The position numbers were made by a program, and so were the translations under genes. A DNA stretch of 64,000 bases, taken from RYN-230 sp963770545 (GTDB taxonomy: Bacteria; Actinomycetota; Actinomycetes; Streptosporangiales; Streptosporangiaceae). This document shows positions 41,123-49,639 of this stretch, piece by piece (positions within the stretch are counted from its first letter, which is position 1; each line of letters begins with the position of its first letter). The DNA is taken from contig CAVYQF010000035.1 of the NCBI GenBank assembly GCA_963770545.1, positions 124,001-188,000 of the forward strand, written 5' to 3'. The notes under the pieces are model-generated. The model saw only the letters and a program-made list of their open reading frames with translations, had not been told where the DNA came from and made no database searches.

Positions 41123-41866
41123 TCAGCCGGCCAGGTAACGGCCGAAAAAGTCCCAGATCTTCTGCCAGCCGTCGTTCGCGGCCTCGGGCCGGTACGAGGG
41201 CCGGTTCACCGAGAAGAACGCGTGCCCGGCGCCCTCGTAACTGTGGAACTCGAAGGTCTTGCCCGCCTCGACGAGGGCCTTCTCCAGCTCGTCAACCTGC
41301 TCGGGCGAGGGGTGGGAGTCCTCCGCGCCGAACAGCCCGAGCAGCGGGCACGACAGGTCCGGCGTCCGGTCCACGATCGGGCCGACCTTGAGCGGCATGC
41401 CCTCGGGGGGCTTGCCGACCACGAACGCGCCGTAGCAGTCCACCGCCGCGTCCAGCGGCAGGCTCACGGCGGCCAGGAACGACTGCCGGCCACCTGAGCA
41501 GTAGCCGATCGTGGCCGCCTTGCCGTTGGAATTCGGCATCGCCCGCAGGTAGGCGACCGCGCCGCCCACGTCGCCGACCAGCCGCTCATCTGGCACGCCA
41601 CCCGCCGCCCGCGCGGTGGCGGCCGCGTCATCCGGACTGGCCCCGGGGGCCTCACGCCAGTACAGATTGGGGCACACCGCGTTGTAGCCGTGCACCGCGA
41701 ACGTCCTGGTGATCTCCTTCGTCTGCGCGTCATATCCGGGCATGTGATGAATGACCACAACACTGCCGAACGGGCCAGGTCCGAGCGGGCGGGCCAGATA
41801 TGCCTCTATCTGGTCCCCGCCGGCCCCGGCGAGGCTGATCGTCTCCGCCTGAATCGCGTCATACAT
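41123..41866 (-). CDS. Dienelactone hydrolase family protein
   Basis: A 247-residue alpha/beta hydrolase. The nucleophile elbow is IGYCSGGRQS (Cys, as in dienelactone hydrolases), the acid is in LFGAEDSHPSPEQ and the base in YEGAGHAFFSVNRPSY. VVVIHHMPGYDAQTKEI marks the oxyanion region. It may open lactones in aromatic degradation or have another esterase role; no ring-cleavage genes are nearby. ATG 41866 follows AGGGCG. The frame is open upstream to 42205 but that part runs antisense to the aldo/keto reductase. Confidence 0.9.
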   Translation of the reverse strand: MYDAIQAETISLAGAGGDQIEAYLARPLGPGPFGSVVVIHHMPGYDAQTKEITRTFAVHGYNAVCPNLYWREAPGASPDDAAATARAAGGVPDERLVGDVGGAVAYLRAMPNSNGKAATIGYCSGGRQSFLAAVSLPLDAAVDCYGAFVVGKPPEGMPLKVGPIVDRTPDLSCPLLGLFGAEDSHPSPEQVDELEKALVEAGKTFEFHSYEGAGHAFFSVNRPSYRPEAANDGWQKIWDFFGRYLAG

Positions 41867-42028
41867 GGAGCGCCCTACTTCCTGTACGTCGTGTCTTGCC
41901 GCGCTGCACTGTTGCCGGGCCGCCGCCGCATTCGATTGCGGTGCGGCCTGGGCTGTTACTTGTGCCCAGGCAACTATCACATCCTGCCAGGCCTCCCCGG
42001 CGGGCGAGGCCAGTGGCAGACTCCTTCC

Positions 42029-43096
42029 ATGACCTACGTAGCTGCCCAGGACCGGTACGAGAAGATGCCCTATCGCCGCTGCGGGCGCAGCGGGATCGAG
42101 CTCCCCGCGGTGTCCCTCGGGCTCTGGCAGAACTTTGGCGATGACCGGCCCCTCACGACCCAGCGCGCGATCCTTCGCCGGGCCTTTGACCTGGGCGTGA
42201 CCCACTTTGATCTCGCGAACAACTACGGCGGCCTTGCACCTGCCGGTTCCCCGCTACTGGGCGACTACGGTTCGCCGTACGGCTCCGCCGAGATCAACTT
42301 CGGCCGGATCCTGCGCGAGGACCTGCGGCCGTACCGGGACGAGCTCATCATCTCCACCAAGGCCGGCTACGACATGTGGCCCGGTCCGTACGGTGATCGC
42401 GGATCCCGCAAGTACCTGCTGGCCAGCCTCGACCAGTCGCTGAGCCGGATGGGCCTGGACTACGTGGACATCTTCTACAGCCACCGCGCCGACCCGGACA
42501 CCCCACTCGAGGAGACCATGGGCGCGCTGGCCACGGCGGTCACCTCGGGCCGGGCCCTGTACGCCGGGATCTCCTCCTACTCCGCGGAACGGACCCGGGA
42601 GGCGGCCGCGATCCTGCGCGACCTCGGTGTGCCGCTACTCATCCACCAGCCGTCCTACTCCCTGCTCAACCGCTGGATCGAGGAGGAGCTGCTGGACACG
42701 CTCGGCGAGGAAGGCATCGGCTGCATCGCGTTCTCCCCGCTGGCCCAGGGACTGCTGACCACCAAGTACCTGACTGGCGTGCCGGAAGATTCCCGGGCCT
42801 CGCGCAATGGCTCGCTCAGCCGCGACCAGATCACCGAGCAGACCCTGGCCCACGTCCGGGCCCTCAACGAGATCGCCCGCGGGCGTGGCCAGTCGCTGGC
42901 GCAGATGGCTATCAGCTGGACCCTGCGCGATGACCGGGTCACCTCGGCGCTTGTCGGGGCGAGCAGCGTCGGGCAGCTCGAGGAGAACCTCGCCGCCGCG
43001 AGCAGGACGTCGTTCACCGCGCAAGAGCTGGCGGCGATCGACCGGCACGCGGTCGAGGCCGGAATCAACATCTGGGCGGCGTCGAGCCAGAGCTGA
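42029..43096 (+). CDS. Aldo/keto reductase (YghZ/AKR14-like)
   Basis: A 355-residue TIM-barrel reductase. Catalytic residues are seen in THFDLANNYG (Asp, Tyr), IISTKAGYDMWPGPYGDRG (Lys) and DIFYSHRADPDTP (His). The GPYGDRGSRKYLLASLDQSL region is typical of L-glyceraldehyde-3-phosphate reductase-like members, which use NADPH to detoxify aldehydes. ATG 42029 lies six bases after CAGACT and has no Shine-Dalgarno, consistent with a leaderless start. It is divergent from the dienelactone hydrolase with a 162-bp gap. Confidence 0.9.
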   Translation: MTYVAAQDRYEKMPYRRCGRSGIELPAVSLGLWQNFGDDRPLTTQRAILRRAFDLGVTHFDLANNYGGLAPAGSPLLGDYGSPYGSAEINFGRILREDLRPYRDELIISTKAGYDMWPGPYGDRGSRKYLLASLDQSLSRMGLDYVDIFYSHRADPDTPLEETMGALATAVTSGRALYAGISSYSAERTREAAAILRDLGVPLLIHQPSYSLLNRWIEEELLDTLGEEGIGCIAFSPLAQGLLTTKYLTGVPEDSRASRNGSLSRDQITEQTLAHVRALNEIARGRGQSLAQMAISWTLRDDRVTSALVGASSVGQLEENLAAASRTSFTAQELAAIDRHAVEAGINIWAASSQS

Positions 43097-43178
43097 CCTG
43101 CCACCGCGGTCAGCCGATTTCGTATCTCCCGCCCGGCGTTACACGTGAAGCGCGGGGGAACGTAGCAGACTAAGGACC

Positions 43179-43388
43179 ATGACAAGCGACGCGGCTGTGG
43201 TGGCCGTCATCGTCGCCCTGATGCTCGGGTACTACTTTGCCCGGTGGCGGCGCTGGGAGGGCTCGGCCAAATCGGCCCGGGTGCTGGCCGACGCCGCCTC
43301 GAGAGCGGTGTGGAAGGCACGCGCGGCGATGCTGCTGGTCGGAGTCGCCCTGTACGTGGTGCTGCGTATCTGGCTCAAGGGCAAGTGA
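43179..43388 (+). CDS. Small hypothetical membrane protein
   Basis: A 69-residue protein with two hydrophobic segments (AAVVAVIVALMLGYYFA and AAMLLVGVALYVVLRIWL) around a polar middle. ATG 43179 is seven bases after CAGACT, the same leaderless-type arrangement as several genes here; AAGGA also lies close to the ATG. No family is recognised. It ends 7 bp before the convergent flavoenzyme stop. Confidence 0.68.
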   Translation: MTSDAAVVAVIVALMLGYYFARWRRWEGSAKSARVLADAASRAVWKARAAMLLVGVALYVVLRIWLKGK

Positions 43389-43395
43389 CCCGGGA

Positions 43396-45111
43396 TCAGG
43401 CGGGCGGGATTCCCTGGGGGAACTTGAACACCTGGTTCGGGTCGTAGGTCTTCTTGATCCGGGTCAGCCGCGCGTAGTTGGCGCCGTAGTACGCCTGCTG
43501 CCAGTTCGTCAGGTCCGGGTCCACGTAGTTCTGGTAGCACTGGCCGCTCGCCCACGGCCGCATCGACGCGTAGAAGGAGCGCAGCCAGGCATGCTGGCGG
43601 CCCGCCCCGTTCGCCGAGCCGCCCTCGTTCCAGCTGGTCGAGTACTGGGCCAGGAACAGGGAGTTGCGGTGCACGAACGCGGTCGAGGACGGGCTTGGCC
43701 GGTTCAGCGCGCCGCCGAACGCGTCGAAGGCGATCGCGCCGACACCGCCCGCCGCGCCGCGCACCCCGCGCATCCGCTCGATGCCATTCACCAGCGCACG
43801 GATGCCCGCAGGCGGGATCTTCCGGGTGAAGAAGTCGGACTTGGCGTAGGACGGAACGCGGACCAGCTTGCCGTTGGGCGTCTGGGACGGCAGATGGCAC
43901 TCGGACACCGACAGGGTCGCGCAGCCCGCCTCGAGCATCATCGCCTGCTGGTAGGTCCGCTCGGCCACGAACGGCCCGGGCGGTGCGGAACCGACCCGGG
44001 AGTACAGGACGCGCAGCAGTCGCTGGCAGGCCGCCACGCTGCCCAGGTAGGTGCCGCCGACCTGGATGGTCGGTGTCCCGCCGCGCTGCGCCGCCGTCAT
44101 GTGCAGGTTGGACCACAGGGCATCGGGCTGGAAGGGCGCCCAGGATTGCCAGCCCGCCACCACCTTGGCCGCCTGTGACCAGGGCCAGGACAAGAAGAAC
44201 ACGACCAGCCGGGACAGCCGGTGGGTGCGGAACGTGAACGCGGTGGCGATGCCGAAGTTGCCGCCGCCCCCGCCGCGGCAGGCCCAGAACAGGTCGCTGT
44301 TGCTCGACGCGCTGCAGTTGCGGATCGTGCCGTCGGCGGTGACGATCTGCACCGACTCGAGGGCGTCGCTGGTCAGCCCGTAGGCCCGGCCCAACACCCC
44401 GACCCCGCCGCCGAGGGCGAGGCCGGCCACGCCCACCGTGGGGCACGAACCGCCCGGCACGGCCAGGCCGCGCGCGGCCAGCCGGTTGTACAGGTCGATC
44501 AGGTGCAGGCCGGTGCCGACCCGGACCTTCTGGCCGCTCCCGACCTGGAACGAGTTCATCGCGGTCACGTCCACCATGAGCCCGGTCGTGCCGGGCGTGC
44601 TGGACCAGCCCGCGTAGCTGTGCCCGCCCGACCGGGCTGCGACCGGCAGCCCGAACTTGCGGACGAAGGCCAGGCAGGCACTCACATCGCGGGGATTGGC
44701 ACAGTAGGCAATGCCAGCCGGCCGCTTGTAGTCGAACCTCGGGTCGAAGAGTTCCTTCGCGGTCGAGTAGGTCTTGCTCGCCGGGCGGATCAGCTTGTGG
44801 GTGGACAGCGCGCTGCGCAGCGCCATCCAGTCCGCGTTCCCCGGGACAGCCTGCGGTGCCGCGGCCCCCCGGTGACCATGCCGGAGCATCCCGGCCAGCG
44901 GGATGCCGCCCGCCGCGACCCCGGCCATCGCCAAGAAGCGGCGCCGGCCCGGCCCGGGCTCCTCCCCGGGCGGTCCGCTGCCCGGGAGCCACTCGCTCCC
45001 CGGGGATAGCCCGCTCCCCCGGGAAAGCTCGCTCCCCGGCGACTCGGGGACCTCCCCCGTCCAGGGGCCGAAGCCCGCCTCGTCGTCATACGGCCGGACT
45101 TCGCTGTCCAT
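43396..45111 (-). CDS. Tat-type FAD-linked oxidase (berberine-bridge-like)
   Basis: A ~571-residue flavoenzyme. After a ~55-residue disordered head comes a twin-arginine motif (GRRRFLAMAGVAAGG), so export is likely. The PCMH-type FAD domain has ARSGGHSYAGWSS (flavin-linking His) and GSCPTVGVAGLALGGGVG with a Cys at the usual second attachment site, so bicovalent FAD is plausible. The C-terminal BBE segment ends WQQAYYGANYARLTRIKKTY. Such oxidases act on sugars or natural products. I use ATG 45111; an in-frame ATG at 45168 is possible. It is divergent from a MarR gene. Confidence 0.88.
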   Translation of the reverse strand: MDSEVRPYDDEAGFGPWTGEVPESPGSELSRGSGLSPGSEWLPGSGPPGEEPGPGRRRFLAMAGVAAGGIPLAGMLRHGHRGAAAPQAVPGNADWMALRSALSTHKLIRPASKTYSTAKELFDPRFDYKRPAGIAYCANPRDVSACLAFVRKFGLPVAARSGGHSYAGWSSTPGTTGLMVDVTAMNSFQVGSGQKVRVGTGLHLIDLYNRLAARGLAVPGGSCPTVGVAGLALGGGVGVLGRAYGLTSDALESVQIVTADGTIRNCSASSNSDLFWACRGGGGGNFGIATAFTFRTHRLSRLVVFFLSWPWSQAAKVVAGWQSWAPFQPDALWSNLHMTAAQRGGTPTIQVGGTYLGSVAACQRLLRVLYSRVGSAPPGPFVAERTYQQAMMLEAGCATLSVSECHLPSQTPNGKLVRVPSYAKSDFFTRKIPPAGIRALVNGIERMRGVRGAAGGVGAIAFDAFGGALNRPSPSSTAFVHRNSLFLAQYSTSWNEGGSANGAGRQHAWLRSFYASMRPWASGQCYQNYVDPDLTNWQQAYYGANYARLTRIKKTYDPNQVFKFPQGIPPA

Positions 45112-45271
45112 GGACGCCCCCGGTTCCCACCCAGCTTCCCGCTCGTCGCGGCCCGGCAGGCTGGCCATTGGGCACGGCGAGCGGCCCCGATACTCATACA
45201 GACGCTAAACATCATGCTCAGGTTGGGCAGCGACATAACGCCCAGCAAGGTGTTCGTTGCGGAAAAAGAAT

Positions 45272-45329
45272 TTGACTTACTCAAGCAATCCAGCCTATGT
45301 TTGAGCTACTCAACTATTGAGCGGCTCAG
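45272..45329. promoter_or_regulatory. Promoter with three tandem TTGAG-N3-CTCAA-type sites
   Basis: Three similar inverted repeats occur: TTGAC-TTA-CTCAA (45272-45284), TTGAG-CTA-CTCAA (45301-45313, perfect) and TTGAG-CGG-CTCAG (45317-45329). A good promoter lies over them: -35 TTGACT at 45272-45277, 18-bp spacer, -10 TATGTT at 45296-45301. The first site covers the -35 and the second the start region. Position upstream of the MarR gene suggests autoregulation and control of the MFS gene and perhaps the divergent flavoenzyme. Confidence 0.75.
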
Positions 45330-45369
45330 GGGCTGTGCCGCAAGAACCCGGGGGGAGGCAGGAGGCATC

Positions 45370-45876
45370 ATGTACCAGAGTTCGGAAGAGACCCAGCTCG
45401 ACCTGGACCTCCTGGATGCCCTGGCCGGGCTGATCTCCCGGCTGCTGGCCGAGGGAGAGGCGCTGGCCAAGGACTTCGGGGTCCCGGCCTTCTTCATCAA
45501 GGCGCTGCACCTGATTGACGCCCCGCTGGCCATGAAGGAACTGGGCCAGCGGATGCACTGCGACCCCTCGTTCGTCACCAGCATCGCGGACATGCTCGAG
45601 AAGCGGGGCCTGGCGGTCCGTGAGAGCGATCCGGCGGACCGGAGGGTGAAGCGGCTGGTCCTGACCAGCGCGGGCCTGGAGATTAAGCACCAGATGGAGG
45701 AGGCCATGCTGGAGCGCTCGCCCTGGCGCCAGTCCCTGACCGGCGAGGAGCGCGCCACCCTGATCTCCCTGATCCACAAGATGGCGCCGCCACTGAGCGC
45801 CACCAACCCCGCCGACTGCCCGGCCGAGGAGGTGACTAACTTCCTGGCCACTGCTGCTACTCCCAAGGTCGGCTGA
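45370..45876 (+). CDS. MarR family transcriptional regulator
   Basis: A 168-residue winged-helix regulator: LDLLDALAGLISRLLAEGEA at the dimer end, HLIDAPLAMKELGQRMHCDP (helix-turn-helix), SFVTSIADMLEKRGLAVRES and DRRVKRLVLTSAG (wing). ATG 45370 follows AGGAGG by 6 bases; the frame is open further upstream through the operator cluster. MarR proteins sense small toxic or aromatic ligands. The MFS exporter downstream is the probable main target. Confidence 0.92.
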   Translation: MYQSSEETQLDLDLLDALAGLISRLLAEGEALAKDFGVPAFFIKALHLIDAPLAMKELGQRMHCDPSFVTSIADMLEKRGLAVRESDPADRRVKRLVLTSAGLEIKHQMEEAMLERSPWRQSLTGEERATLISLIHKMAPPLSATNPADCPAEEVTNFLATAATPKVG

Positions 45877-46020
45877 CCAGCCGCACCGAATAGCTCCTTC
45901 GCCGCGGTGCAGCGGCCGGAGCGCGCCGATGAGTGGCGGCCTCTCTCTTCGTCCCCCATACGTACGCACGCGGCGGAGCCGCCGCGGCCTTGGTTAACTA
46001 TGTCCCGACAAGGAGACGGC

Positions 46021-47652
46021 ATGAGCTCCACACAGCCCGCGGCCGGGAGCGCCACCGCACGTGGCGCGGCTGCCGGCCCTGTTCAACGACATCTGGGCCT
46101 GGCCCTGGTCGTTATCGCTACCGCACAGCTGATGGTGGTGCTTGACGCGACGATCGTCAACGTCGCGCTCCCCCATGTCCAGCACGCCCTCGGGTTCTCC
46201 GGCACGGGCCTGGAATGGGTCGTGAACGCCTACGCGCTGACGTTCGGCGGCTTGCTGCTGCTGGGCGGCCGGGCCGGTGACATCCTGGGCCGGCGCCGCG
46301 TGTTCATCGCCGGGATCATCTTGTTCTCGGTAGCGTCCCTGCTCGGCGGGTTCGCCACCACCCAGGCGTGGCTGCTGGCCGCCCGGGCATTGCAGGGGGT
46401 CGGCGGCGCCATCGTCGCCCCGACCGCGCTGTCGCTGATCACCACCACCTTCCCCGAAGGGCCCCCGCGCAACCGGGCGATGGGCGTCTACGCCGCGATG
46501 AGCATCGGCGGCGCCGCGGTCGGCCTGATCGCCGGCGGCCTGCTCACCACCTACCTGTCCTGGCGCTGGGTGCTGTTCGTCAACGTCCCGATCGGCGCCG
46601 TCGTCGCGATCCTCGCCCCGCGGGCTTTCGCCGAATCACAGCGGCGGCCGGGCCGGTTCGACTTCCCGGGCGCCATCACCAGCACCCTGGGGCTGGCCGC
46701 CCTGGTCTACGGCCTGACCAGCGCAGCGACCACCCCCAACGGTGTCTCGCACTGGGGCGACACCAAAGTCATCGCCTCGCTCACCGCCGCGGTCGTGCTG
46801 CTGGTGACCTTCGTCATCATCGAAGCACGCAGCCCGCACGCCCTGATGCCGCTGCGGATCTTCCGCAACCGCAACCGCTCAGCAGCCAACCTGATCATGC
46901 TGTGCATCGGGACCGCGATGTTCGGGATGTTCTTCTTCCTGACCATCTTCGTCCAGACCGTCTGGGGCTACAGCGCCCTGAAGTCCGGCATCGCCTTCCT
47001 GCCCATGGTCGCGACCATCATGGTGATGGCCGGGGTCAGCGCCCAGCTGGTACCCCGGATCGGCGCCCGCCCGCTGCTGATCGCCGGATCGGCGATCGCC
47101 GCCGGCGGGATGTTCTGGCTGTCACGGATCACCGAGCACAGCACCTACACCACCGGGCTGCTCGGCCCGCTGATCGTCACCGCCGCCGGGCTCGGCATGC
47201 TGTTCATGCCCGTCACCCTGATCGCCTTGTCGAAAGTCCCCGACCGCGACGCCGGGCTCGCCGCCAGCCTGCCCAACGTCGGCCAGCAAGTCGGCGGCTC
47301 GATCGGGCTGGCCCTGCTCGGCACCGTGGCCTGGACCGTGGTGGCCAACACCGCCCGGCACTCAGCCGAAACCGCCAAGGCCGCCGCCGCGACCGCCGCC
47401 AAAGCCGGCCACCCCATGCACCTCAGCACCTCCGAAGCCAAGGCAGCCGCCCTGGGTATCTACCACCACGCGCTCGCGGTCGGGTTCTCCCGCGGGTTCG
47501 AAGTCTCAGCCGGGATCATGGTCATCGCCCTGACCGTGGTGCTCGCCGCCATCCGGGTCACGCGCGCCGACCTGGCCGGGGCCCAGACCCAGCTGGACAG
47601 CCCGGCTGGCGACGCGGTGCCCCGGGAAGCGGTCGAGGTTGAGTTAAGGTGA
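46021..47652 (+). CDS. MFS transporter, DHA2 family (14-span drug exporter)
   Basis: A 543-residue major facilitator with about 14 membrane spans. Motif A is GGRAGDILGRRRVF; QLMVVLDATIVNVALPHVQ and GLEWVVNAYALTFGG are typical DHA2 starts. ARALQGVGGAIVAPTALSL follows. The last extramembrane loop (AETAKAAAATAAKAGHPMH) is Ala-rich. It should export a toxic compound using proton motive force. ATG 46021 follows AAGGAG by 6 bases. It lies 144 bp after the MarR gene; the probable regulator site is upstream of that gene. Confidence 0.93.
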   Translation: MSSTQPAAGSATARGAAAGPVQRHLGLALVVIATAQLMVVLDATIVNVALPHVQHALGFSGTGLEWVVNAYALTFGGLLLLGGRAGDILGRRRVFIAGIILFSVASLLGGFATTQAWLLAARALQGVGGAIVAPTALSLITTTFPEGPPRNRAMGVYAAMSIGGAAVGLIAGGLLTTYLSWRWVLFVNVPIGAVVAILAPRAFAESQRRPGRFDFPGAITSTLGLAALVYGLTSAATTPNGVSHWGDTKVIASLTAAVVLLVTFVIIEARSPHALMPLRIFRNRNRSAANLIMLCIGTAMFGMFFFLTIFVQTVWGYSALKSGIAFLPMVATIMVMAGVSAQLVPRIGARPLLIAGSAIAAGGMFWLSRITEHSTYTTGLLGPLIVTAAGLGMLFMPVTLIALSKVPDRDAGLAASLPNVGQQVGGSIGLALLGTVAWTVVANTARHSAETAKAAAATAAKAGHPMHLSTSEAKAAALGIYHHALAVGFSRGFEVSAGIMVIALTVVLAAIRVTRADLAGAQTQLDSPAGDAVPREAVEVELR

Positions 47653-47690
47653 CCGGCGCGGTCTGGCTGGCTGCGTTACCGGAACACGAC

Positions 47691-47722
47691 GATGGCCGGC
47701 GGGAGAAATCCCGCCGGCCATC
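47691..47722. terminator. Hairpin terminator after the MFS gene
   Basis: GATGGCCGGCGGGA (47691-47704) and TCCCGCCGGCCATC (47709-47722) form a perfect 14-bp stem with a GAAA loop. CACGA/GTGTG flanks can extend it. It lies 38 bp after the MFS stop. Confidence 0.88.
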
Positions 47723-47780
47723 GTGTGCCTGCAGGCCTGCCGCAGCGCCTCTGCGCGGGCTGGGGCCCATAAGGACATCG

Positions 47781-47853
47781 CTCTGGGGGCGAGACTCGAA
47801 CTCGCAACCTAGCGGTTAACAGCCGCTTGCTCTGCCGATTGAGCTACCCCAGA
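47781..47853 (-). tRNA. tRNA-Asn (anticodon GTT)
   Basis: The minus strand folds as a 73-nt tRNA: acceptor arms TCTGGGG/CCCCAGA plus discriminator G, D-arm GCTC...GAGC, anticodon arm AGCGG-CTGTTAA-CCGCT with GTT, and T-arm GCGAG-TTCGAGT-CTCGC. CCA is not encoded. It is a lone tRNA gene; I see no integrase or attachment-site duplicate next to it. Confidence 0.96.
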
Positions 47854-47949
47854 TTAAGGCGGCAACGCTGGCCGGATCATGAACCCAGCCAGCGCTTTGC
47901 GCCGCGCATAAGGGTAGCGCACCCAGGGCCGTACCCGTGGCGGTGCCAC

Positions 47950-47999
47950 GGCGCAGCCGGACGGGGAGACACGCGGCGCAGCCGGACGGGGAGACACGC
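47950..47999. repeat. Two 25-bp tandem repeats
   Basis: The 25-bp unit GGCGCAGCCGGACGGGGAGA plus CACGC occurs exactly at 47950-47974 and 47975-47999. It lies in the non-coding gap between tRNA-Asn and the YtxH-like gene. Confidence 0.93.
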
Positions 48000-48125
48000 G
48001 GCGGGGGCGCGGATCAGGGGCGCGGGGCGGGGGCTGTTATTTGCCGGCGCGTAACCTGGAGTACGGCTGAACATCAGGGGAAGGTCCACTCTGGCGCAGT
48101 CGACACCGTTGAGAGAGGTAGCCAC

Positions 48126-48470
48126 ATGCGGTACCGGTTCACGTTCTTCGCCGGCCTTGCCGTCGGTTTCATCGTCGGCGCGCGGGCGGGCCGGGAGCGT
48201 TACGAGCAGTTGAAGAAGCTGGCCCGCAAGGCCGCGGACAGTCCAGCGATGCAGCAGGCGGCCGGGGCCGCGCAGGCCCAGGCGGCCGGCCTGGCCAAGT
48301 CGGCCAAGGACAAGGCGATGGAGCGAGTTCCCCGGCTGACCGAGAAGGCCAAGAACACGGTCGCACCACTCGGTGAGCATGTCCCGGGTTTCCGGGCGCG
48401 TGAAGCCAACGGCCACTCTGAAGGTGGCACGTACAGCAGCACGCCCGGCACCCCGGGAACAGGCAGCTAG
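48126..48470 (+). CDS. YtxH-like small membrane-anchored protein
   Basis: A 114-residue protein with an N-terminal hydrophobic anchor containing the glycine pattern FFAGLAVGFIVGARAGRERY, typical of YtxH-like proteins. An Ala/Lys/Gln-rich helical stretch follows (QQAAGAAQAQAAGLAKSAKD) that may form a coiled coil, with a Gly/Thr/Ser tail. It may be a stress-related cell-envelope protein. ATG 48126 follows GAGAGG by about 5 bases. The assignment rests on the anchor pattern and composition only. Confidence 0.75.
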   Translation: MRYRFTFFAGLAVGFIVGARAGRERYEQLKKLARKAADSPAMQQAAGAAQAQAAGLAKSAKDKAMERVPRLTEKAKNTVAPLGEHVPGFRAREANGHSEGGTYSSTPGTPGTGS

Positions 48471-48647
48471 CCACCTGGCTGGCCACCGCAGGTGGCCGGG
48501 AAGCCAGCCCAGCGGCCCGCTGGCCGGGGTATTCGGCCGGCGGCCCGTTTTGGCATCCTGGGCGACCTTATCCACAGGCCCTGACCAGGGCAAACGTCCA
48601 CTCCAGACTGCCCTGTTGTGATTTGTTTTGATCACTATTGCCAACGG

Positions 48648-48653
48648 TATAAC
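48648..48653 (+). promoter_or_regulatory. -10 element TATAAC for a leaderless start
   Basis: TATAAC ends six bases before ATG 48660, placing transcription start at or next to the A of ATG. The -35 region is weak (TTGTTT at 48623-48628, 19-bp spacer). No Shine-Dalgarno precedes the ATG. Confidence 0.6.
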
Positions 48654-48659
48654 CAGCGC

Positions 48660-49550
48660 ATGAGTCCACTATCCGGGGTACTAGGCGAAGCCTGGACGTA
48701 TTACAAGCGTTTTGCGGCCCATTTCCTGGTCATCGCCTTCGTTATCTATGTAGCAGCTGGCATCATCGCGGCGTTGCTCGGCCTGGCCGGCAGTATCGGC
48801 CTGTTCCTGGGCTGGATCGTCAGCGTGGTGGCCGCCTTCTTGGTTCAGGCCGCCTTGGTCAAGGCGGTGCAGGACGTCCGGGACGGCCAGGTCGACCTGA
48901 ACCTGGGCGAGACAGTGCGCGCGGTGCTGCCGTTCCTGGGCACGGTGATCATCGCGTCCATCCTGGCCGGGATCGGGATCGCCATCGGGTTCGTGCTGAT
49001 CATCGTGCCCGGGCTGATCCTGCTGACCTTCTGGTCGCTGATCGTGCCCAGCATCGTGGTCGGCGGGGAGGGCGTGTTCGGCTCGTTCAGCAAGAGCTGG
49101 CGGACCGTCCGCGGCTACGCATGGCACGTGTTCGGCACCTACGTGCTGGTGTTCCTGATCCTGATCGTGTTCGACATCGTGATCGGCCTCATCCTGCTGT
49201 TCCTGCCCGGGGCGGCCAGGAACGCGATCAGCAGCATCGTGTCCGGCACCCTGGTCGCGCCCTTCCTGGCCCTCGTGGTGACGCTGGTCTACTACCGGCT
49301 CACCGCGGCGCACGAAGCGCGGGGCGGCCCGGGTGAGGCCCAGTGGCCGCCCGCCGGGCCGGACGCCACGTATCCGGGGCCGGGCACCGGGCCAGGTACG
49401 GCCTACCCAGGGCCAGGCTCCGCCTACCCGGGGCCAGGCTCTGCCGGCCCGGGCGCGGGTCCCGCCTCCCCGGGGCCGGACGTGCCGCCCGCCGGCCCGG
49501 CTCCCACCGGGCCGGGTGTCCCGCCCACGGAACCCGGCGCCCCCGCCTAA
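48660..49550 (+). CDS. Polytopic membrane protein with Pro/Gly-rich tail
   Basis: A 296-residue protein. It has about six hydrophobic spans in residues 20-210 (for example LVIAFVIYVAAGIIAALLGL, VIIASILAGIGIAIGFVLII and LILIVFDIVIGLILLFLPG), resembling DUF975/GDPD-membrane-domain proteins. The last ~75 residues are a repetitive PGPG-rich tail (AYPGPGSAYPGPGSAGPG), probably disordered. The function is unknown. I start at ATG 48660 because TATAAC lies six bases upstream; the frame extends to 48618 without signals. Confidence 0.75.
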   Translation: MSPLSGVLGEAWTYYKRFAAHFLVIAFVIYVAAGIIAALLGLAGSIGLFLGWIVSVVAAFLVQAALVKAVQDVRDGQVDLNLGETVRAVLPFLGTVIIASILAGIGIAIGFVLIIVPGLILLTFWSLIVPSIVVGGEGVFGSFSKSWRTVRGYAWHVFGTYVLVFLILIVFDIVIGLILLFLPGAARNAISSIVSGTLVAPFLALVVTLVYYRLTAAHEARGGPGEAQWPPAGPDATYPGPGTGPGTAYPGPGSAYPGPGSAGPGAGPASPGPDVPPAGPAPTGPGVPPTEPGAPA

Positions 49551-49573
49551 CGCCGGCGGCGCCGTAGCGTAAG

Positions 49574-49610
49574 CGGCCCCACCCGGCCCTGAACGGGGCG
49601 GGCGGGGCCG
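49574..49610. terminator. Bidirectional hairpin between convergent genes
   Basis: CGGCCCC (49574-49580) and GGGGCCG (49604-49610) close a longer imperfect stem (CCCG/CGGG and CCC/GGG inside) with loop TGAAC. It lies between the membrane-protein stop and the convergent sigma-factor stop. Confidence 0.75.
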
Positions 49611-49639
49611 ATCACGCTTCAGATACGGGCTAGCAGTCG

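Noticed and set aside
47781..47999. tRNA-Asn as an integration site for a mobile element
   Set aside because: No integrase, excisionase or duplicated tRNA 3' end was found on either side. The nearby 25-bp repeats do not match the tRNA.
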